A stretch of 64,000 nt of DNA from Balanoglossus misakiensis (lineage: Eukaryota; Hemichordata). Below, in pieces: positions 20,162 through 34,164 of the stretch (positions are counted from its first letter, which is position 1; every line of letters starts with the position of its first letter). The stretch lies in NCBI GenBank assembly GCA_040954595.2, contig CM082594.2:124001-188000 (forward strand), written 5' to 3'. Below the pieces are notes generated by a model that was given only the letters and a program-made list of their open reading frames with translations, was not told where the DNA came from and did not search any database. A program made the translations under genes and the position numbers.

Positions 20162-21260
20162 ATGGAGAATCAGCTAGCCGTCAATGCCGAGTTTTCCTGT
20201 TCATTCAGTCTCGACAACCACCAGTACGAGATGGAAAAAGTACATGGTTAGAGTAGAAAACGCATTTGTCGCATTCAACATTACAGATGACAACCGACAA
20301 CGTGCACTGCTATTGCACTGGGCAGGTGAGGAAGTTTCCGACTTCTTTGATACTCTACCAGATACAGGAACGAGCTGTGAAACAGCCATATTAAAGCTTA
20401 CGTCGTACTTCTCACCCAAACGGAACATTGAATACGAACGATTCATCTTCAGACACCATACAAAACAACGGCGAATCGATTGATGCCTATCACACTTGTT
20501 TGCAACGCCTAGCAGAAACATATGTGACTTCACCAATAAGGATCAAGAGGTCAAATCACAAATCATACGAGGATTCACATCAGCCCGTCTCAGACGTCGT
20601 GCTCTTTGGGAGGAGACGACACTAGAGAATCTACTGAGTACAGCCCGTTCATTTGAGGTATCAGAGGTTCAGGCTAGTGGGATTGAGGAGAAACCCCATA
20701 ATAATGGTGCAGACACGGCATCTGTGAATGCGGTCAGAAAACAGCGCCACCAACGCCCGAAACCAAATAAACAAAAGAGAGCTCATCAGCAGCCAGCGAA
20801 AGGACCGTCCACTTGTTATTATTGTGGTGGCACCTATCCACATGACTCAGTATGTCCAGCTAAAGGCAAGTCATGCAGGAAGTGTGGCAAACCTAACTAT
20901 TTTGCCAAATGCTACCGATCAAAAGGCAAGGCAAATAGGGTAGACAAGGATGAAACTGTCAAAGCTGTGCATAAAGTGGAAGACAGCTCGGGAGATGAAT
21001 ACTGCTTCACTGTACAACAATCAAATGGCAGGAGGCCTCGAGTAACAGTGCAGATAGAACAAACAGCAGTTGCCTCACTGATCGACCCTGGTTCTACAAT
21101 AAACATGATGAGTGTAAACACATACAACAACCTAAAGAACAAACCCATGTGGCAAACAGAAAGCCCGTTTTACCACTGTCAGCAGTGCATTATTGAGTAT
21201 TTTAGCATCGCTGGATTTAGCTCTCGTCCAATCAGAATTGCGGACGGTAGCATGATATAA
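20162..21260 (+). pseudogene. Ty3/gypsy gag-protease remnant (copy b)
   Basis: It has the same domains and frame breaks as 4588-5686, including the 2-bp loss near 20454. Confidence 0.82.
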
Positions 21261-21653
21261 TATAATTGAGAATAAATCTCGCGACAAGTGTACAGTTTGA
21301 CAATGTACACAGATAATCCGTTTCAACAATGTTTCCTTTGTAGTGTGAATAAAACTGCACACTTTGCAAGTTTTCAACTTCAAAACACTATGGCTATTAC
21401 AGAGACAAAGCTGCTAATATACAGTGTATACCTGTCATTTTTGTTTGTGGTGAGATTTTCATTGGCACAGTCGCACAGAGCTCACACAAGAGGAAATTAC
21501 ACTTTCTGTTGAATTCACTGCTTCCTGCTAACTTTAAGTCATATATCCAGTGAAACATTAAGTTATAGAATTTTCCATCGCAGTATTCTGTTTTATATAC
21601 ATGTATAGCAGTCCCACACATATTGATTAATTTGACAAAAGAAACTGACTGAC

Positions 21654-21769
21654 AATTTTCACAGCGCTCCCAGTATAGCATCCTTGGCAGGTGCACGTCA
21701 ATGCCCCACACGAGGTTAGGGTTGGCAAGTGCTGCCATTTTGACATGGGTTGTTAGCACTGATCAATTC
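21654..21769 (-). pseudogene. EGF-like exon e12, degenerate (copy b)
   Basis: The same frame breaks as 6080-6195. Confidence 0.72.
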
Positions 21770-23710
21770 CTATGCATGACAGAAAAATGAAGAATTAGGC
21801 TATGGGCCGGACCTGCCTATCGTTTCAAAACGCACTCTGTATATTAGGGTCTATTTCTTTTACATAAAAACAAGTCTTCTTGCTCTAATATGATAAAAGA
21901 AAAAAACTTCAACTTAAATATTGCGTCCTCAGAGGTAATATCGAGCCCTAAAAATCAGGTATGCTAATGCGGTTAAAGGTCGTGCAGTTCTCCTTATAAC
22001 AAGCGATCTTATTGGTGGTTACGTGACTGCACCAATCACAGAATGCGTTATGTCACTCAGCAATTACACACGCAGGGCAAACTATCAGGCAGCTACATGT
22101 ATACTAGTATACATGTTACAGAAGATTAAACAGTATTGTTGGTAAGGAAAGTTTGAGCAGACTAGTCCATTCAATGTAAAAAATGGTGCTGATTCCAAAA
22201 AAGTCAGTCTTATTGACCCCTTTCAAGACAAAATTGCCATTTTTGCCACTTTTAACCCAAAAGGTCATTTAAAAAACACTCAAAACACACTGTTTTCATC
22301 ACATTCGGAGATCTGATGACATTTGAGGATTATGCGGAAACAGTGACACACCAGAATAAAAATTACAGGTGACATTTGCAAGCAGATATGATCTGACCAT
22401 ATAGAAATATGGAATGTAAAAACATTAACAAGGAACATGCCCAATAAACTGTCATGTGTCATGGCAGTCTTACAAGTGGTGCTAGAAAAAAAAAATGACC
22501 AAAAATTGTCTGTACAAACACATATGCGAAGCAACTTCTTTCAGTCAGCCCTGGAACAGACACACACTGACCTGCCACTGGTAATTAAAATTTGATAGCT
22601 GGTGGTCTCTGTAACAGCTGGCCTATTTAAGTTATGTAAACATGTCTTTGTTCGAGGTAACAACTCCTTGTAAATAGTAACTTTAAAAACAACTGGACAA
22701 TTTGTTTAGAAGAAGATTTGCTAACCAAAAACTAAGAAACTTACCAAAAAAACTCGCTAAATATTTAATCTTTCTGATCTCAGAACTGAATAAAAGTTGC
22801 ACATATACAGGTATGTGTTATGAAATTATATCCTAAATTTCAAAGCAATCAGAGAAAAAACTAATTTCAAAGCAATCCAACAAGCAGTTTCACAGAAAAT
22901 ATTTGTTCAAAAGTGGCAAAAACACAAATATGCAAATATCACCAAAATTGTACAATATCTTACTTCAATCACTACAAGGAACATGCTGCCTAAGTTCAAT
23001 GCAATAGGACAAGCGGTTTCAGAGAAAACAATTTTTGACAAAAATTGCAAAAGTTTCCCCGATAACACATTTATGCAAATATCTTTTTTTTTTACAACAT
23101 ATTATTTAGGTTACCCCTACGAACATGCCTACCAAATTGGAAAGCAATCTGGCATGAGGTTTTAAAGAAAAACATTTTTTGACCAAAAATGGCAAATATT
23201 GCTCAAAATTATAGATATGCAAATTTTGCAACAATTTGAACAAAACTATGGTTACTTAGACAACATTAGGAGGCTTCATACTAAATTTCAAAGACTTTTT
23301 ACCAATAACATGGAAAAATACAAAAAAATGCAAAAAAAATAGGAAATCGATAATATTAGCTCAAAACATACAGGATTGTATGAGGTTGATATAAGGTACA
23401 TGCATACCAATTTTCAAATCAATATGACCAGTGGTTGTCCAGTTTTTGAGTTTTGACCAATTTCACATTTTCCCAGCTAATTTGCATATTTTTGGCAATG
23501 ACATCTTCATTTGAACAAACTCCCATCTACAGCCCTGCCTGCATCTACACGCCAAATATCGAGGTCATACGCGCTGCGGTTTTCAAGTTTTCGATGTGGA
23601 CGGACATACAGACATACATCCATCCATCCATCCATCCATACATACAGACGTAACCAATCCCATAAGGTCCCATGGTACATACCAATGGGACCTAAAAACT
23701 TGTGACTTAC

Positions 23711-23833
23711 ATGTAACACATGTTTGCCCAGTGTAGCAGGTTGGACAGTTGCAGGTGTAGATTGAGCAGGAGCCTTGAAGTGGCTGATACACTCTGTTAT
23801 TCAGACATGGGTTTAGAAGACACTGGTTGATCG
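23711..23833 (-). CDS. EGF-like exon e11 (copy b)
   Basis: As 8137-8259, but NNG becomes NNR, replacing the conserved glycine before the third cysteine position. Confidence 0.78.
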
Positions 23834-24281
23834 CTAAGGGTGAGAGAAATGAAAAGTATCACATTAGGGTCTTACACACTTGAGTGGGAAGTGAAATCTG
23901 TAGCAGACTGTCAGAAGATTGCACATTCGTGTGATCATGTTCATGTGTGAAGGATAATGAAGACCACTTGATCCAAGCTTGGTGCTACCATCTTTATCAT
24001 AATTACAGCATCTTATAATATTTACTAGTTGGGGGTGGGGTGGGGTGGGGGTAGGGGTAGTTGATGTCATAACTTTCTGATGTTTCAATTTACGGTTGGA
24101 AAAATAGCAACATCTACTCTGATGAGCATTTGAGTCAATGAAAGTATACATCATGGCTACGGTAGTGCATATAAGTCTCTTGGTTAGCTGCACAATCACA
24201 GGCAACTTTATTGAGACAATATCAATGACAAAGCCCAGCGATTTCTACTTTGTGCGGCAAATCTGACACTGGTTTGCTTAC

Positions 24282-24398
24282 GTTCAGCGCACGTGGTTCC
24301 GATGAAACAGCGCGAACTCTGGCATCTGAACTCGGTGCAGGACACTTGCTGGCAGAATCCACTGTTTAGACAAGGGTTGGGCTGACACGGATTCAAAT
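24282..24398 (-). CDS. EGF-like exon e10 (copy b)
   Basis: Same protein as 8708-8824. Confidence 0.78.
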
Positions 24399-24782
24399 CT
24401 GTGCACAGAAGAGAAAGTGATATAAATTGTGTACAGTTAATATTTACTACATATACTTTAAACAGATTTGTGCAGTCAGGGTTGAGTGGTAAAAATCTCA
24501 GTTGGTCAACAGAACATCACTGTGACAAATTTCTTCCATGTTCAACAAAAGAAACGTAATGAAATTTTGACACAGGTGTAATAGTGTCTTAGTGTACCAT
24601 ACGGTGCAGGTTGTTGTTTGGTCAAATACACAATCCCCTTTTATGGCACACACATTCTTAATAAATTTCCCCAAAATTGTGTCGTTATTCACTGTTTGAT
24701 ACAGGTTGGAAGAAACCAACTGCAAGCCGATTATGTGTTATGTTATTATGTTCCTCTTCATCTGAAATTTAAAATCACTCAC

Positions 24783-24905
24783 ATGTCTGACATAAATCGC
24801 CGGAGTAACAGCTTGTACAGGAGCATGTGAATTCAGTACACCAATTGGGCGTCAGCACACAGTTTCCACCATTCTGACACTGGATGGGTTGACACTGGTT
24901 GACAG
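24783..24905 (-). CDS. EGF-like exon e9 (copy b)
   Basis: Same protein as 9209-9331. Confidence 0.82.
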
Positions 24906-25200
24906 CTGTGGGATGTGCAGTCAAGATATTGTCAAAATTACAGAATCTACAAACTACACTCCACAGTCATGTACATGTATACATGACAACAACCAAAGGG
25001 CTGTTTTGAAAAACCAAATGCTGTGAAATCCTTTAGAGTGTGACAAGAAACCACAGTTGCAACCGAAAACAAAAATAGTGATAACATTAAGCTAGCCCAA
25101 AGTTTGAGTTACCAGGGCTTTAATATGTGTACCGTACTTATATTATATAATACATAACAAGTGTTTTGCATTGAATAAAATAATATTGGTTTGTACTTAC

Positions 25201-25320
25201 GCATTGTACATGTGGCACCAGTGAAGCATTCGGTACACATACAGTCAAACAGGAAACAGCCGTCTCGCGCAACGCATGTGCCACCATTTTGACAAGGCAT
25301 AGAGTATAACTGATCATTGG
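25201..25320 (-). CDS. EGF-like exon e8 (copy b)
   Basis: Same protein as 9627-9746. Confidence 0.78.
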
Positions 25321-25713
25321 CTGCCAAAACAAAAATGAAAGTATCAATTACCTGCTTGTCAAAAACTTGTACATGTACTTGTGATGTTCATTTCGTTTAA
25401 ATATGTGAGCAATGTCTTCATTCCTTGTTTCAAACCTGTACATTTAAAATAACATAATGATGCTATTGCTAGGATTTTTCTGTAAGAATCTTGAAAAATT
25501 AAAAAATGTACCGTCAACATGATACAGAAGGCTTTCCTTTTTAACGTGCACCTCACACTCAATTTTGACCCTACATCAGCAAATTTTGAAAGGATGAAAC
25601 TTAGTAATGCTTCCACCCCATTTATTGGTGTATGGGTCCATCTATCACATTGAGAATACCAAAAATGAGGGTTTATATACCACGCTGTGTCATAAAACAG
25701 TAATTCGACACAC

Positions 25714-25836
25714 CTACGGCACAGGTGGCCCCAGTCCAACACTACTGGCAGTAACAGGTGTAGTCAGTATAAGAATTTGGTGTTTGGGAACAATAGCCTC
25801 CATTTTGACACGGATTCTGATCACATGGGTTAATGA
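25714..25836 (-). pseudogene. EGF-like exon e7 with in-frame TAG (copy b)
   Basis: Same TAG as 10140-10262. Confidence 0.76.
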
Positions 25837-26400
25837 CTATCAGAAAAAAAATAGTTTAAAAAACATGAAATGCAGATGGCTACACCTCAACCAAAGATGA
25901 TTCCTGCACCACAACAAAATCCTTTGACACAAGCATTATACTGGAACCATACCCAGAACACGCATTAAGTATATGATGAAGGGACAATGTCTCTATTTTG
26001 GGTAATACAGTAAAACCTGTCTTTATGGACACCTCTCTAATCAGAACACCTAGTAAGATTGATTTTTCAAGCCAAATAGTAAGGATAATTAAGGATGTCT
26101 CTTTTACTTAATACTCAGATGTGTGCACCACCTTAGGAGAGATTACCTCATATGCACAATTATCTCTACAGACACTAGTCTTCAAGAGGCAACTCTTGTA
26201 TATTTGAGTGATGAAAACATCCAGCTTCGTACACTTCCTCACAAGTTCGTGCCTATCCTAAATTGCACGGACATACAAATGAAATTTCTGTTTTCTTTTC
26301 TCTTGTGGAAATTTTAGAAATGAGAAGTTACCACACAATTCAATTGCCATGAAGAGAAAGTGCCCAAAAGATTGTCATTTACGGTACGTCAGAAACTTAC

Positions 26401-26523
26401 ATATTTCACAACGGTTACCCTCATAGCAACCAGTACAGGCACAGGTATATGCCGTGCAGGAGTTGGCCACTGCATTACATACAGCCCCGTTGAGACAGCT
26501 GTTTCGTTGGCATGGATCTTGGA
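26401..26523 (-). CDS. EGF-like exon e6 (copy b)
   Basis: Same protein as 10827-10949. Confidence 0.82.
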
Positions 26524-26915
26524 CTGCAATAAAAAGTGCAACCTAATGTTATCTCAGCAATATTTACTTTCAAAATCTGTTTGATAAAAACATCATCATT
26601 ACCATTACTGTAAATACTGAACGGAACTTCACTTCCAAAAACAACTTGCTCATTCTGGGACGCACTTGTGGGGCTATGAAAATCTCTGTATATGTATCTT
26701 GTGTAGGGAAAATTTTCATGAACGATCAACATTTTTTTCTTCAAATAAACATGTTTTCTTTCAGTTGTACATCATTTTTGAGGTGAACGATTCCCAAGGC
26801 CCAAGGTGTGATGCTGAAGATGAAAATATAAAGTATGACCAACAGACAATGTATTGAGACATGATTGTAAATGTTAGTTCCTGCATGACAAAATGTTTGT
26901 TTTAATGAGTTTTAC

Positions 26916-27032
26916 ACTGGCTGCAGTGTGTGCCGGTGAAACATCCTGGACAAGTACACTCATAAGTTGTACACGACAGCCGAGTACACTGCCCATTGTT
27001 CAGGCATGGACTTGGCCTACATGGAGTTTGTT
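26916..27032 (-). CDS. EGF-like exon e5 (copy b)
   Basis: Same protein as 11342-11458. Confidence 0.8.
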
Positions 27033-27347
27033 CTGTTTCAATGGAATGAAAATAAATAAATAGTAGTGACATAAGTTTTTAGGGTATGACCATTTCCTTA
27101 ATTCCTACAGCTGTGGTTCTATCGGGTTCTCCTATAACTAAGCCTCCTTAATGTATAACTGAACAATAAGAATTACTTATTATACTTTTGGGAGTTTAGG
27201 ACTTAGTAATTGCAAAAAAGACTCAATTCCTGAAAGTGCCTATTTGGTTTGTCACATCCTAAATATACAGGTAATTTCATAGCTGCCAGCTATGACAAAT
27301 ATACCGGTATGAGGGGGGAAAAACAGTTCCTCGTCTGATAAATTTAC

Positions 27348-27470
27348 CTTGGTCACAGGTGATTCCAATGATACAGCCTTGACAGCGACAGGTAAACGCA
27401 CTGCACGATCCACTGATTGGCTCACAGATACCGTTGTTCATGCACGGATTGGGAGAACATTGATCGAGTC
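27348..27470 (-). CDS. EGF-like exon e4 (copy b)
   Basis: Same protein as 11774-11896. Confidence 0.82.
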
Positions 27471-27955
27471 CTGGGGGTTGCATGTAAATCAACCAACAAT
27501 TGCATATTAACATCACAAGTCATTTCACTATTTTTTCATTCCAAACTTAAAAGATTGCTTGTAACTTGCTGAACAAATATTCATATGGACAGACTATTCT
27601 AGCTTGGAACAGGCAAAATCAAGGGTGCCCTGACGCCCAACTTTTAAGAGCAGTTCATTTACTGAAACTGCCAGCACCCAATATTATCCCACATGTAATC
27701 AATATGTGGAAATCAAATACATCTGTAACAGTTTTAATTTACCATGTGGGTATTTGCATGGAGGGCCATGGTATTTGTACCTACTGATAAAATACCCTTC
27801 AAAACAATATCCTCATTTCTTCAGAAGTTTTGCAACAAGACCAATAAAGTTTCACATCAAAATTTACAATGTATAAATAAGCTTAAAAGATCTACGGAAT
27901 GAAGATGGCTTGTTTGTTTGCAGGGTGTCTTGAAAGTATATACTCACTTGTTTGA

Positions 27956-28844
27956 CCATGGACCCTAGAGAAAGAAGGACGCGCAACTCCAGTTTTTTCT
28001 TGAAATGATGTTCTTTTGCATACATTATTTCCAGATAAATCCCAATAATCCAATTTGCAAATTAACTGTGTATAAACTAACGCAAAGTCTCGTGTTTTGT
28101 GTGAAGTTATCACAACACCTCAGAACATCTCGCAGAAGACGAGAAAACTGCAACGTGGTTGAACGCAGCGATTATTTATGGAACACATCTGGACAAGTTA
28201 AACAGGAATTTGAATCTGAGTCTGACAGCGTCCAAAACAAGCATCTTTTGTCTAACAGTCCGGGTATTTCACAAGGCTGTGAGCTAACCGTACCGGGGGT
28301 TGCCTGGCGGCCATAGCGCACACATGATAATCCACCCAGTTTGTTTACAAATTGTTTTCATGAAATCTGTTTTATTGTTCACGCACTGCGAAATAAAATG
28401 CCCCTAAACCACAATTTTTATTTCAATGCTTCACGCAAACATAAAATTATTACGAAAAGTGTCAGCGTTACTAAGAAATATGAGTGCCCAGTCGGACATG
28501 CAAAAAACATGGATGATTTGTTTACAATTTTTAAATGAAGCTTGTGGCACTAGAAATGACCATTCAACCGACAGACGAACACCAAACCATAATAATTAGC
28601 ACAGACATCGTAATACTTTTAGAATTTTAGAAAAAAACGCAGTGGCTGCTGAAATGCAGTAGTGCCAGTTTGGTGGCAAGTTTTCGCATCACTGGTGGGG
28701 TCGACACGTGCCGAAGTAAGGAAGTCATTGTCCGACTGTCCTGGGTGTTAATTATATACAAAAAAAAACATCATCATACAGATAATCCCCAAACCCTTTG
28801 ATCTTTGCCGCAGTTGCTCGCCCTTCTTTCTCTAGGGTCTATGG
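27956..28844. mobile_element. 0.89-kb element with 33-bp inverted repeats (copy b)
   Basis: As 12382-13270. The right arm has one mismatch fewer against the left arm (CCTAGAG in both). Confidence 0.6.
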
Positions 28845-28958
28845 TTTGACAGATGTCACCTGTGTAAGAGTTCACACACTGGCATGAATAGAAATTGCAC
28901 GATGTTTGCTGGCAAAATCCACCATTCATACATGGGTTGGGATCACAGGGGTTTTGCA
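28774..28958 (-). pseudogene. EGF-like exon e3, donor lost (copy b)
   Basis: As 13200-13384, reading through the inverted repeat to a TGA. Confidence 0.68.
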
Positions 28959-29490
28959 CTGGAAATTAAGAAAGGACGCCATTTTATTCCTTGCTACTCA
29001 TTCTACAGTACAGATATGGCAAAAACCTTGCAGAATTATGGCAAGGGTGTGTGGAGTGATTGTGCCTACAACTTATATTAGGCTGGTATCAAGTTGTTCA
29101 CACCTCCATAGATCACGTGGCAGTGACTGTGAGGCAAGGGCTTCCCTTCATGAAATCAAAGACCTGTGTACTGGAGGAGGGTTCCTTGCAAATGCTTGAC
29201 TTGACTTCAAGCACACCTGTAGACTCATATGTAAATTTACACTATCTGGCCTGGAGTGAGAATTTCCATAGTGGATGTGTGTTGACAAAAGGCAGTAAAA
29301 TTGGCCAGTCGCGCATAATGTTTCTTGAACCAAGACAATCAAGACATTATGCGCCACGAAAGTGATTTTGATTGGAAAGAGTGTAATCTTACATTCGATG
29401 TCAAGAACTCTCCAAGCTCTGCTGTGGTGATGGCTACACCTATGCTCAGGAAACATGCAGTATTTGAATGAGACTGCGCTGTATACTTAC

Positions 29491-29613
29491 ATATCTCACA
29501 CCTATCACCTTTGTAGCAACCAGTACATATGCAGGTGAGATCAAAGCAGGAATTTCGAGCCGGTTGACAGAAGCCACCATTCTGGCACGGATTTGGTTGA
29601 CACTGGTTGAGTC
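29491..29613 (-). CDS. EGF-like exon e2 (copy b)
   Basis: Same protein as 13917-14039. Confidence 0.84.
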
Positions 29614-29883
29614 CTGCAAGGAAAAGGGTCAAATTTTCCATGATCATCAGGGGTGAGTTTCCTACAAAAATTGTGATGTGACAAACCGACAAATTAGCAT
29701 ATTAGCATAATCAGAATAAATAAAAAAAATGCACAGGTAGTTTAAAGAACAAAAACTTTCGAAACGGAATAGAGCTAAGCTGCTATTCCTTTCTATTTTT
29801 GTGTTTGTACAACATCAGTGAAGTTTAAATCATAATAAAAAAATGATAATTATCATTATTAACTGCTACAGATTCAAACTTAC

Positions 29884-29986
29884 TTGTCTCACAACTGGTT
29901 CCCTAGTAACACTCTGTGCACATGCAAATTGTGGCAGTACAAGAATTTACCTGTTGTTGGCAGGTACCTCCATTGAGACAAGGACT
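29884..29986 (-). pseudogene. EGF-like exon e1, cut by array joint, TAG (copy b)
   Basis: As 14311-14413; the joint to copy c follows at once. Confidence 0.75.
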
Positions 29987-30042
29987 TCATAAGTTGTCTG
30001 AAAACACCAGTTTGCCCAATTTTCAATAATGTATAGGAATAC

Positions 30043-30696
30043 ATGAGAAGTCGGCCAGATTAGAAGTCGGCCAGTTCGCGCGCATGAGAAGTCGGCCAGT
30101 ATGAGAAGTCGGCCAGTTGTTGAACTTGTACCCGAATAGTGCAGTAATGACCCAGATTACTTATAACAACACTTAATAAAATATAATTGCACTAAATATT
30201 TTCATTTGGACGGATTTCCCAAATTCTTGACAACACAATGGCGTCATTTCAAATAATGGCGTCTGGCATCCGTACCAGTTCCCCAGCCCCGTATCCGCGT
30301 AAGGAGCTTAGGTTGTTCGCCAAATTCCTGTGACATTTCTGATTAAAGGGAGTTGTTTCAAAGCCTACTAAAATACATAGAAGATGTATGTGTATATTCA
30401 TACTTTCTGAGACAACACCAAACAAACAAACAAACAAACGTGACAAGGAACAGACTACTGGCGCAGCTCAAGAAGTGCAGGTGACTGATGTTGACGTACC
30501 CCGGTGACGTACATGAAAAGTGAACAGACAGTTTTAAAATTCATCGGCTATTTGTACAAATATCTCAGCTCCTGTACATCAAGGAAACATTTCGTAGTGA
30601 AACAGTTATATATAACACAAAGTACCAGGGTTCTCTCCCACAGGCCGACTTCTCGTACTGGCCGAGACCGACTTCTCATACTGGTTGACTTCTCAG
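30043..30696. mobile_element. 0.65-kb element with inverted GAGAAGTCGGCCAG arrays
   Basis: Copy of 14470-15123. Confidence 0.65.
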
Positions 30697-30813
30697 GACA
30701 CCATGTATAGCTAGCTGTTGAACTCAAAAAATATGTAAAACTACAAGTGATGTAAACAACTTGTGGAACCATGTTCAAATCGAGACAAGAAGAAAAGGGG
30801 TTTCAAGACTTAC

Positions 30814-30903
30814 CTCCTTCAGCACTTTACTGCCCTGTAGCGCACTGTGTGACACTTGTAGTTGTGCATTCATAACCAGAAGGACGTGGCCGAACCTAGC
30901 GAG
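30814..30903 (-). pseudogene. GCC2/GCC3-like exon g5 with TAA
   Basis: Copy of 15241-15330 with the same stop. Confidence 0.6.
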
Positions 30904-31146
30904 TATGAACCTATCACAGAAAAAATTCAAAGAACGATTTTTACCACCATGGTTTGGTCCAACGATCCCTTATTAGAGAGATGTCCGTAATCACAGGTTT
31001 TACTGTACAATACCTCTTCAGTGGAATCATTGTGTTTTTCAAAGTGCATCACAATATCAACTCCAATAAGCATAACAGTTTAATTTTCTGTGTATGCCAT
31101 GCTATAACACAGGGAAGTCACAAGAGTGATTTGCAGCCCAACTTAC

Positions 31147-31344
31147 CAGTAACTGTTGAACAATCCACTACGGGTGACATGGTTGGACACTTGGATCCCG
31201 CTGGACAAGGCGTGCATGTGCCGTCGCCTTCCATAGCATATTCACCATTGCCACAGTCGAGCGGATCTTACATTGGATCTGAACACGATTGTCCAGCAGG
31301 GCACAGAAGACAGGATGTGCGTGCAGGCTCCTCACTTATTTCAT
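31147..31344 (-). pseudogene. GCC2/GCC3-like exon g4 with TAA
   Basis: Copy of 15574-15771 with the same stop. Confidence 0.74.
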
Positions 31345-31723
31345 CTGATTAAAGAAAATGAGGTTTTTAGTGATGTATTTGTGATACAGTGTCATTTAAA
31401 ATAACAAATTACTTGAGATGATTCACTTCATAATTCTGAGACAAGTATACAGGCATGTAGAAAATTCTTTGGAGGACATTAAACGTCATTTCTAATCAAC
31501 CATGTTCTGAATATCATAAGACTCTGCGAGATCTCACATGGCTAACCGGGTCTCGCAAGATCTCGCACTGAGTTGATAATCTGTTGTAAACACATACATA
31601 CATACACACACACACATACCCCCAGTCGCACTGACTTGAAAATCTGTTGTAAACACATACATGCATACACACATACCCCTCAGTTTCATCACACAGCAAA
31701 CTGAACAAGTACCACAATCTTAC

Positions 31724-31852
31724 CATTTGTACATCTGGTACAGTTTGTTGCACCAGCCAATGACACGTAACCCTTGGTACACTTGAATTGCGATGCACTG
31801 GGATCTATGCAGGCGTACCCTTGCTCACAAATAGTACAATGTTCAGCACCAG
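31724..31852 (-). CDS. GCC2/GCC3-like exon g3
   Basis: Copy of 16151-16279; the frame is open. Confidence 0.76.
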
Positions 31853-32111
31853 CTGATCTGTAAATCAAACAGAGAATTTACACACCAAGTTAACCTTTGA
31901 ATACCACTGTAAAAATTTGGTGCAAATTTTAATTATTTTCATAAATAGAGGTCTATTCAAATTTGGAAAAATTGTCATTTTTTCATTCATATATTATATC
32001 AGTAAATTTTAAATACAGAAATAGAAAATGATCCCATCCTATTTTTCAGTTAGTAAATTACCTGACCTAATGTTTGATGTTGGAAATAAAGGTGGGTGGG
32101 TAGAAGTTTAC

Positions 32112-32242
32112 CTGTTATGCAAGAGGTACAGCGAGACATCCTTTGTCCAAGGCCGAACTGTAATAACCAGCCGAGCATAAAATCACAGTGTTACCATTTG
32201 GACATTGGTTACCAGCTGGGCAATCAGCACATGATGTTTGTG
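32112..32242 (-). pseudogene. GCC2/GCC3-like exon g2, frameshift
   Basis: Copy of 16539-16669 with the same one-base loss. Confidence 0.72.
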
Positions 32243-33222
32243 CTGAAAATAAACAGAGATTTATAGAATCTTATAGTCACAGTCATACCTTCAAAGACGT
32301 GGGATTCTCACGCGGGTTGGGGAGACAAAAATCCCTGGCAAAAGATTGAGGACAGGAAAATGCCAATCCAGAGATATTGGTAACAGAAACTGTGTACAGT
32401 CAATGCCATACGGCAGTGTGCTGTTCTAACAACAGACAAGATCGTGACGATCATAGTCTGTGTCGGAGATTTGGAAAAGAGCAAATTTGGTGAAAAGACG
32501 GGACAAAACAAAAGTCTACTTATACGATGCACATGAAAACTGGATGAAAGCGAAGCAGTCCACTATTTGAATGCATTGGATGTAAAATTGGCAGAATATT
32601 TGGACTGGACGTAATGTTTGTACGCACAGAATTACGTACATGCACATAAGATGATCGTCCGCCTTAAAGGCACGTAAGCTGCAACTGGATAAAAAAATTA
32701 AAGTTTTAAATAATCTCATATATGCTTTTAATTATGTCTATTAAATGATATTTCATGATAATATATCAAGCTCAACACTTATTTATGACACAATGGCCAA
32801 AAATTAAAGAAAAAACGAAAATTCCTGCAATTTAAAAAAAAGTGCAATATTGCAATGAAAAATGGAAATCTGATGTCTCAGTGGTGTACATTTACTTCCA
32901 TGAGCTCAAGTGGATGAGATCATGTTTTGTTTATGAAGTTTCACAACCGGAAATGCAACATTTTCATTGTTTCTTGCATTTTCCCAGGGTGGCGGCCATA
33001 ATCGCTTGCGGCAAAGCTTTATTATTTATCTGGTTAAAACTTGCATATGCACTCATATTTAGGGTTTATAATGCTTGTGTATAGTTCACTGCCTTCATCT
33101 GCATGGACTAATGGTAGTGCAGTTTTAAACAAATATTATGAAAATTATCCCAAAAGTTACAGCTTACGTGCCTTTAAGTGAAAGATTACACAGTAATGCC
33201 CAAACTTTAAGTGCTGACTCAC

Positions 33223-33415
33223 CATCTATATTAGTGTAGTATCCATCTTCACACACCTCTGGCTCCGACATACCATCATATTGGCACTTATACCCGGGGC
33301 AGGACAAGGCGTACAGTCTATACTTCCATTGTTGGCAAAATATCCCAGTCCGCATTGTGTTGGTGATGAGAGGCTGGCTGTTCCACACATGAAACCCCTG
33401 GACACAGCGTGCATG
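33223..33415 (-). pseudogene. GCC2/GCC3-like exon g1, two frameshifts (copy c)
   Basis: Same lesions as 667-859. Confidence 0.7.
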
Positions 33416-34164
33416 CTTCAGAACATGCTGAACTTTAACTTCCAGCTGCGCAGTCCTGTAGGAGTGAAGACGTCAAATATTAAGGAGGTTTAGGAGCCCT
33501 CTAGCCAGCAAACTTCATCAAGGATGTACGTGCAGAACATAAACCGGAAACACTGCGTGTCCGGTCTTTTTCCCATAGGATTACATTGATAATCGCCAGA
33601 AAACAAACTTCTACTATTGTTATTTTCTCGAAATTTTACACATAGCTCAGTCCAGCAAATATAAATTCATTGGTCAAATAAAATATAGGGGTCACCGCGC
33701 TCTTTTTTGAGATAAATTGCATTAAGAATTTTGGCCATAGACAAACAAACCATTGGTGAAAAATGCTGAGTCAGCAGATTTCTTCTATTATCGACCAATT
33801 TCATGGCTCTGTATTTCAAAAACAAGCGCGGTGACCCCTATATTTTATTACGGATTTTCATTATACATACAAAAGAGAATAAAAAAATCCACAATTAAAA
33901 AAAATGACAATACTTTCAATTTTATTGAACGTACATCCTTAATGTTACTTAGGTAGTGGAGCACCAAAACCCAAATTTTCATATCGATTGTGTATTTTGT
34001 GATAAAAGCACCAAACTTGGCTCAGATGTGTGTTAATGTGTACTGAACAAATTCAGATAGCGAGTCACTAAATATCTGTTGAAGAGTTTCCATGGCAACC
34101 AATTTTTTTTCAAAATGGCCGCAAATACAGATAATCACACCTGTTAAACATCAAAATAAATTCA

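Larger units (their letters stand above)
14414..29986. repeat. Tandem array copy b
   Basis: This is a complete 15573-bp copy. It matches copy c almost base for base and copy a except for a 1409-bp deletion in the LINE (joint at 18591/18592). Its left end is the hybrid joint in exon e1. It carries g5, g4, g3, g2, g1, LINE RT, LTR-gag, then e12 to e1, read left to right; the host gene runs on the minus strand. Confidence 0.95.
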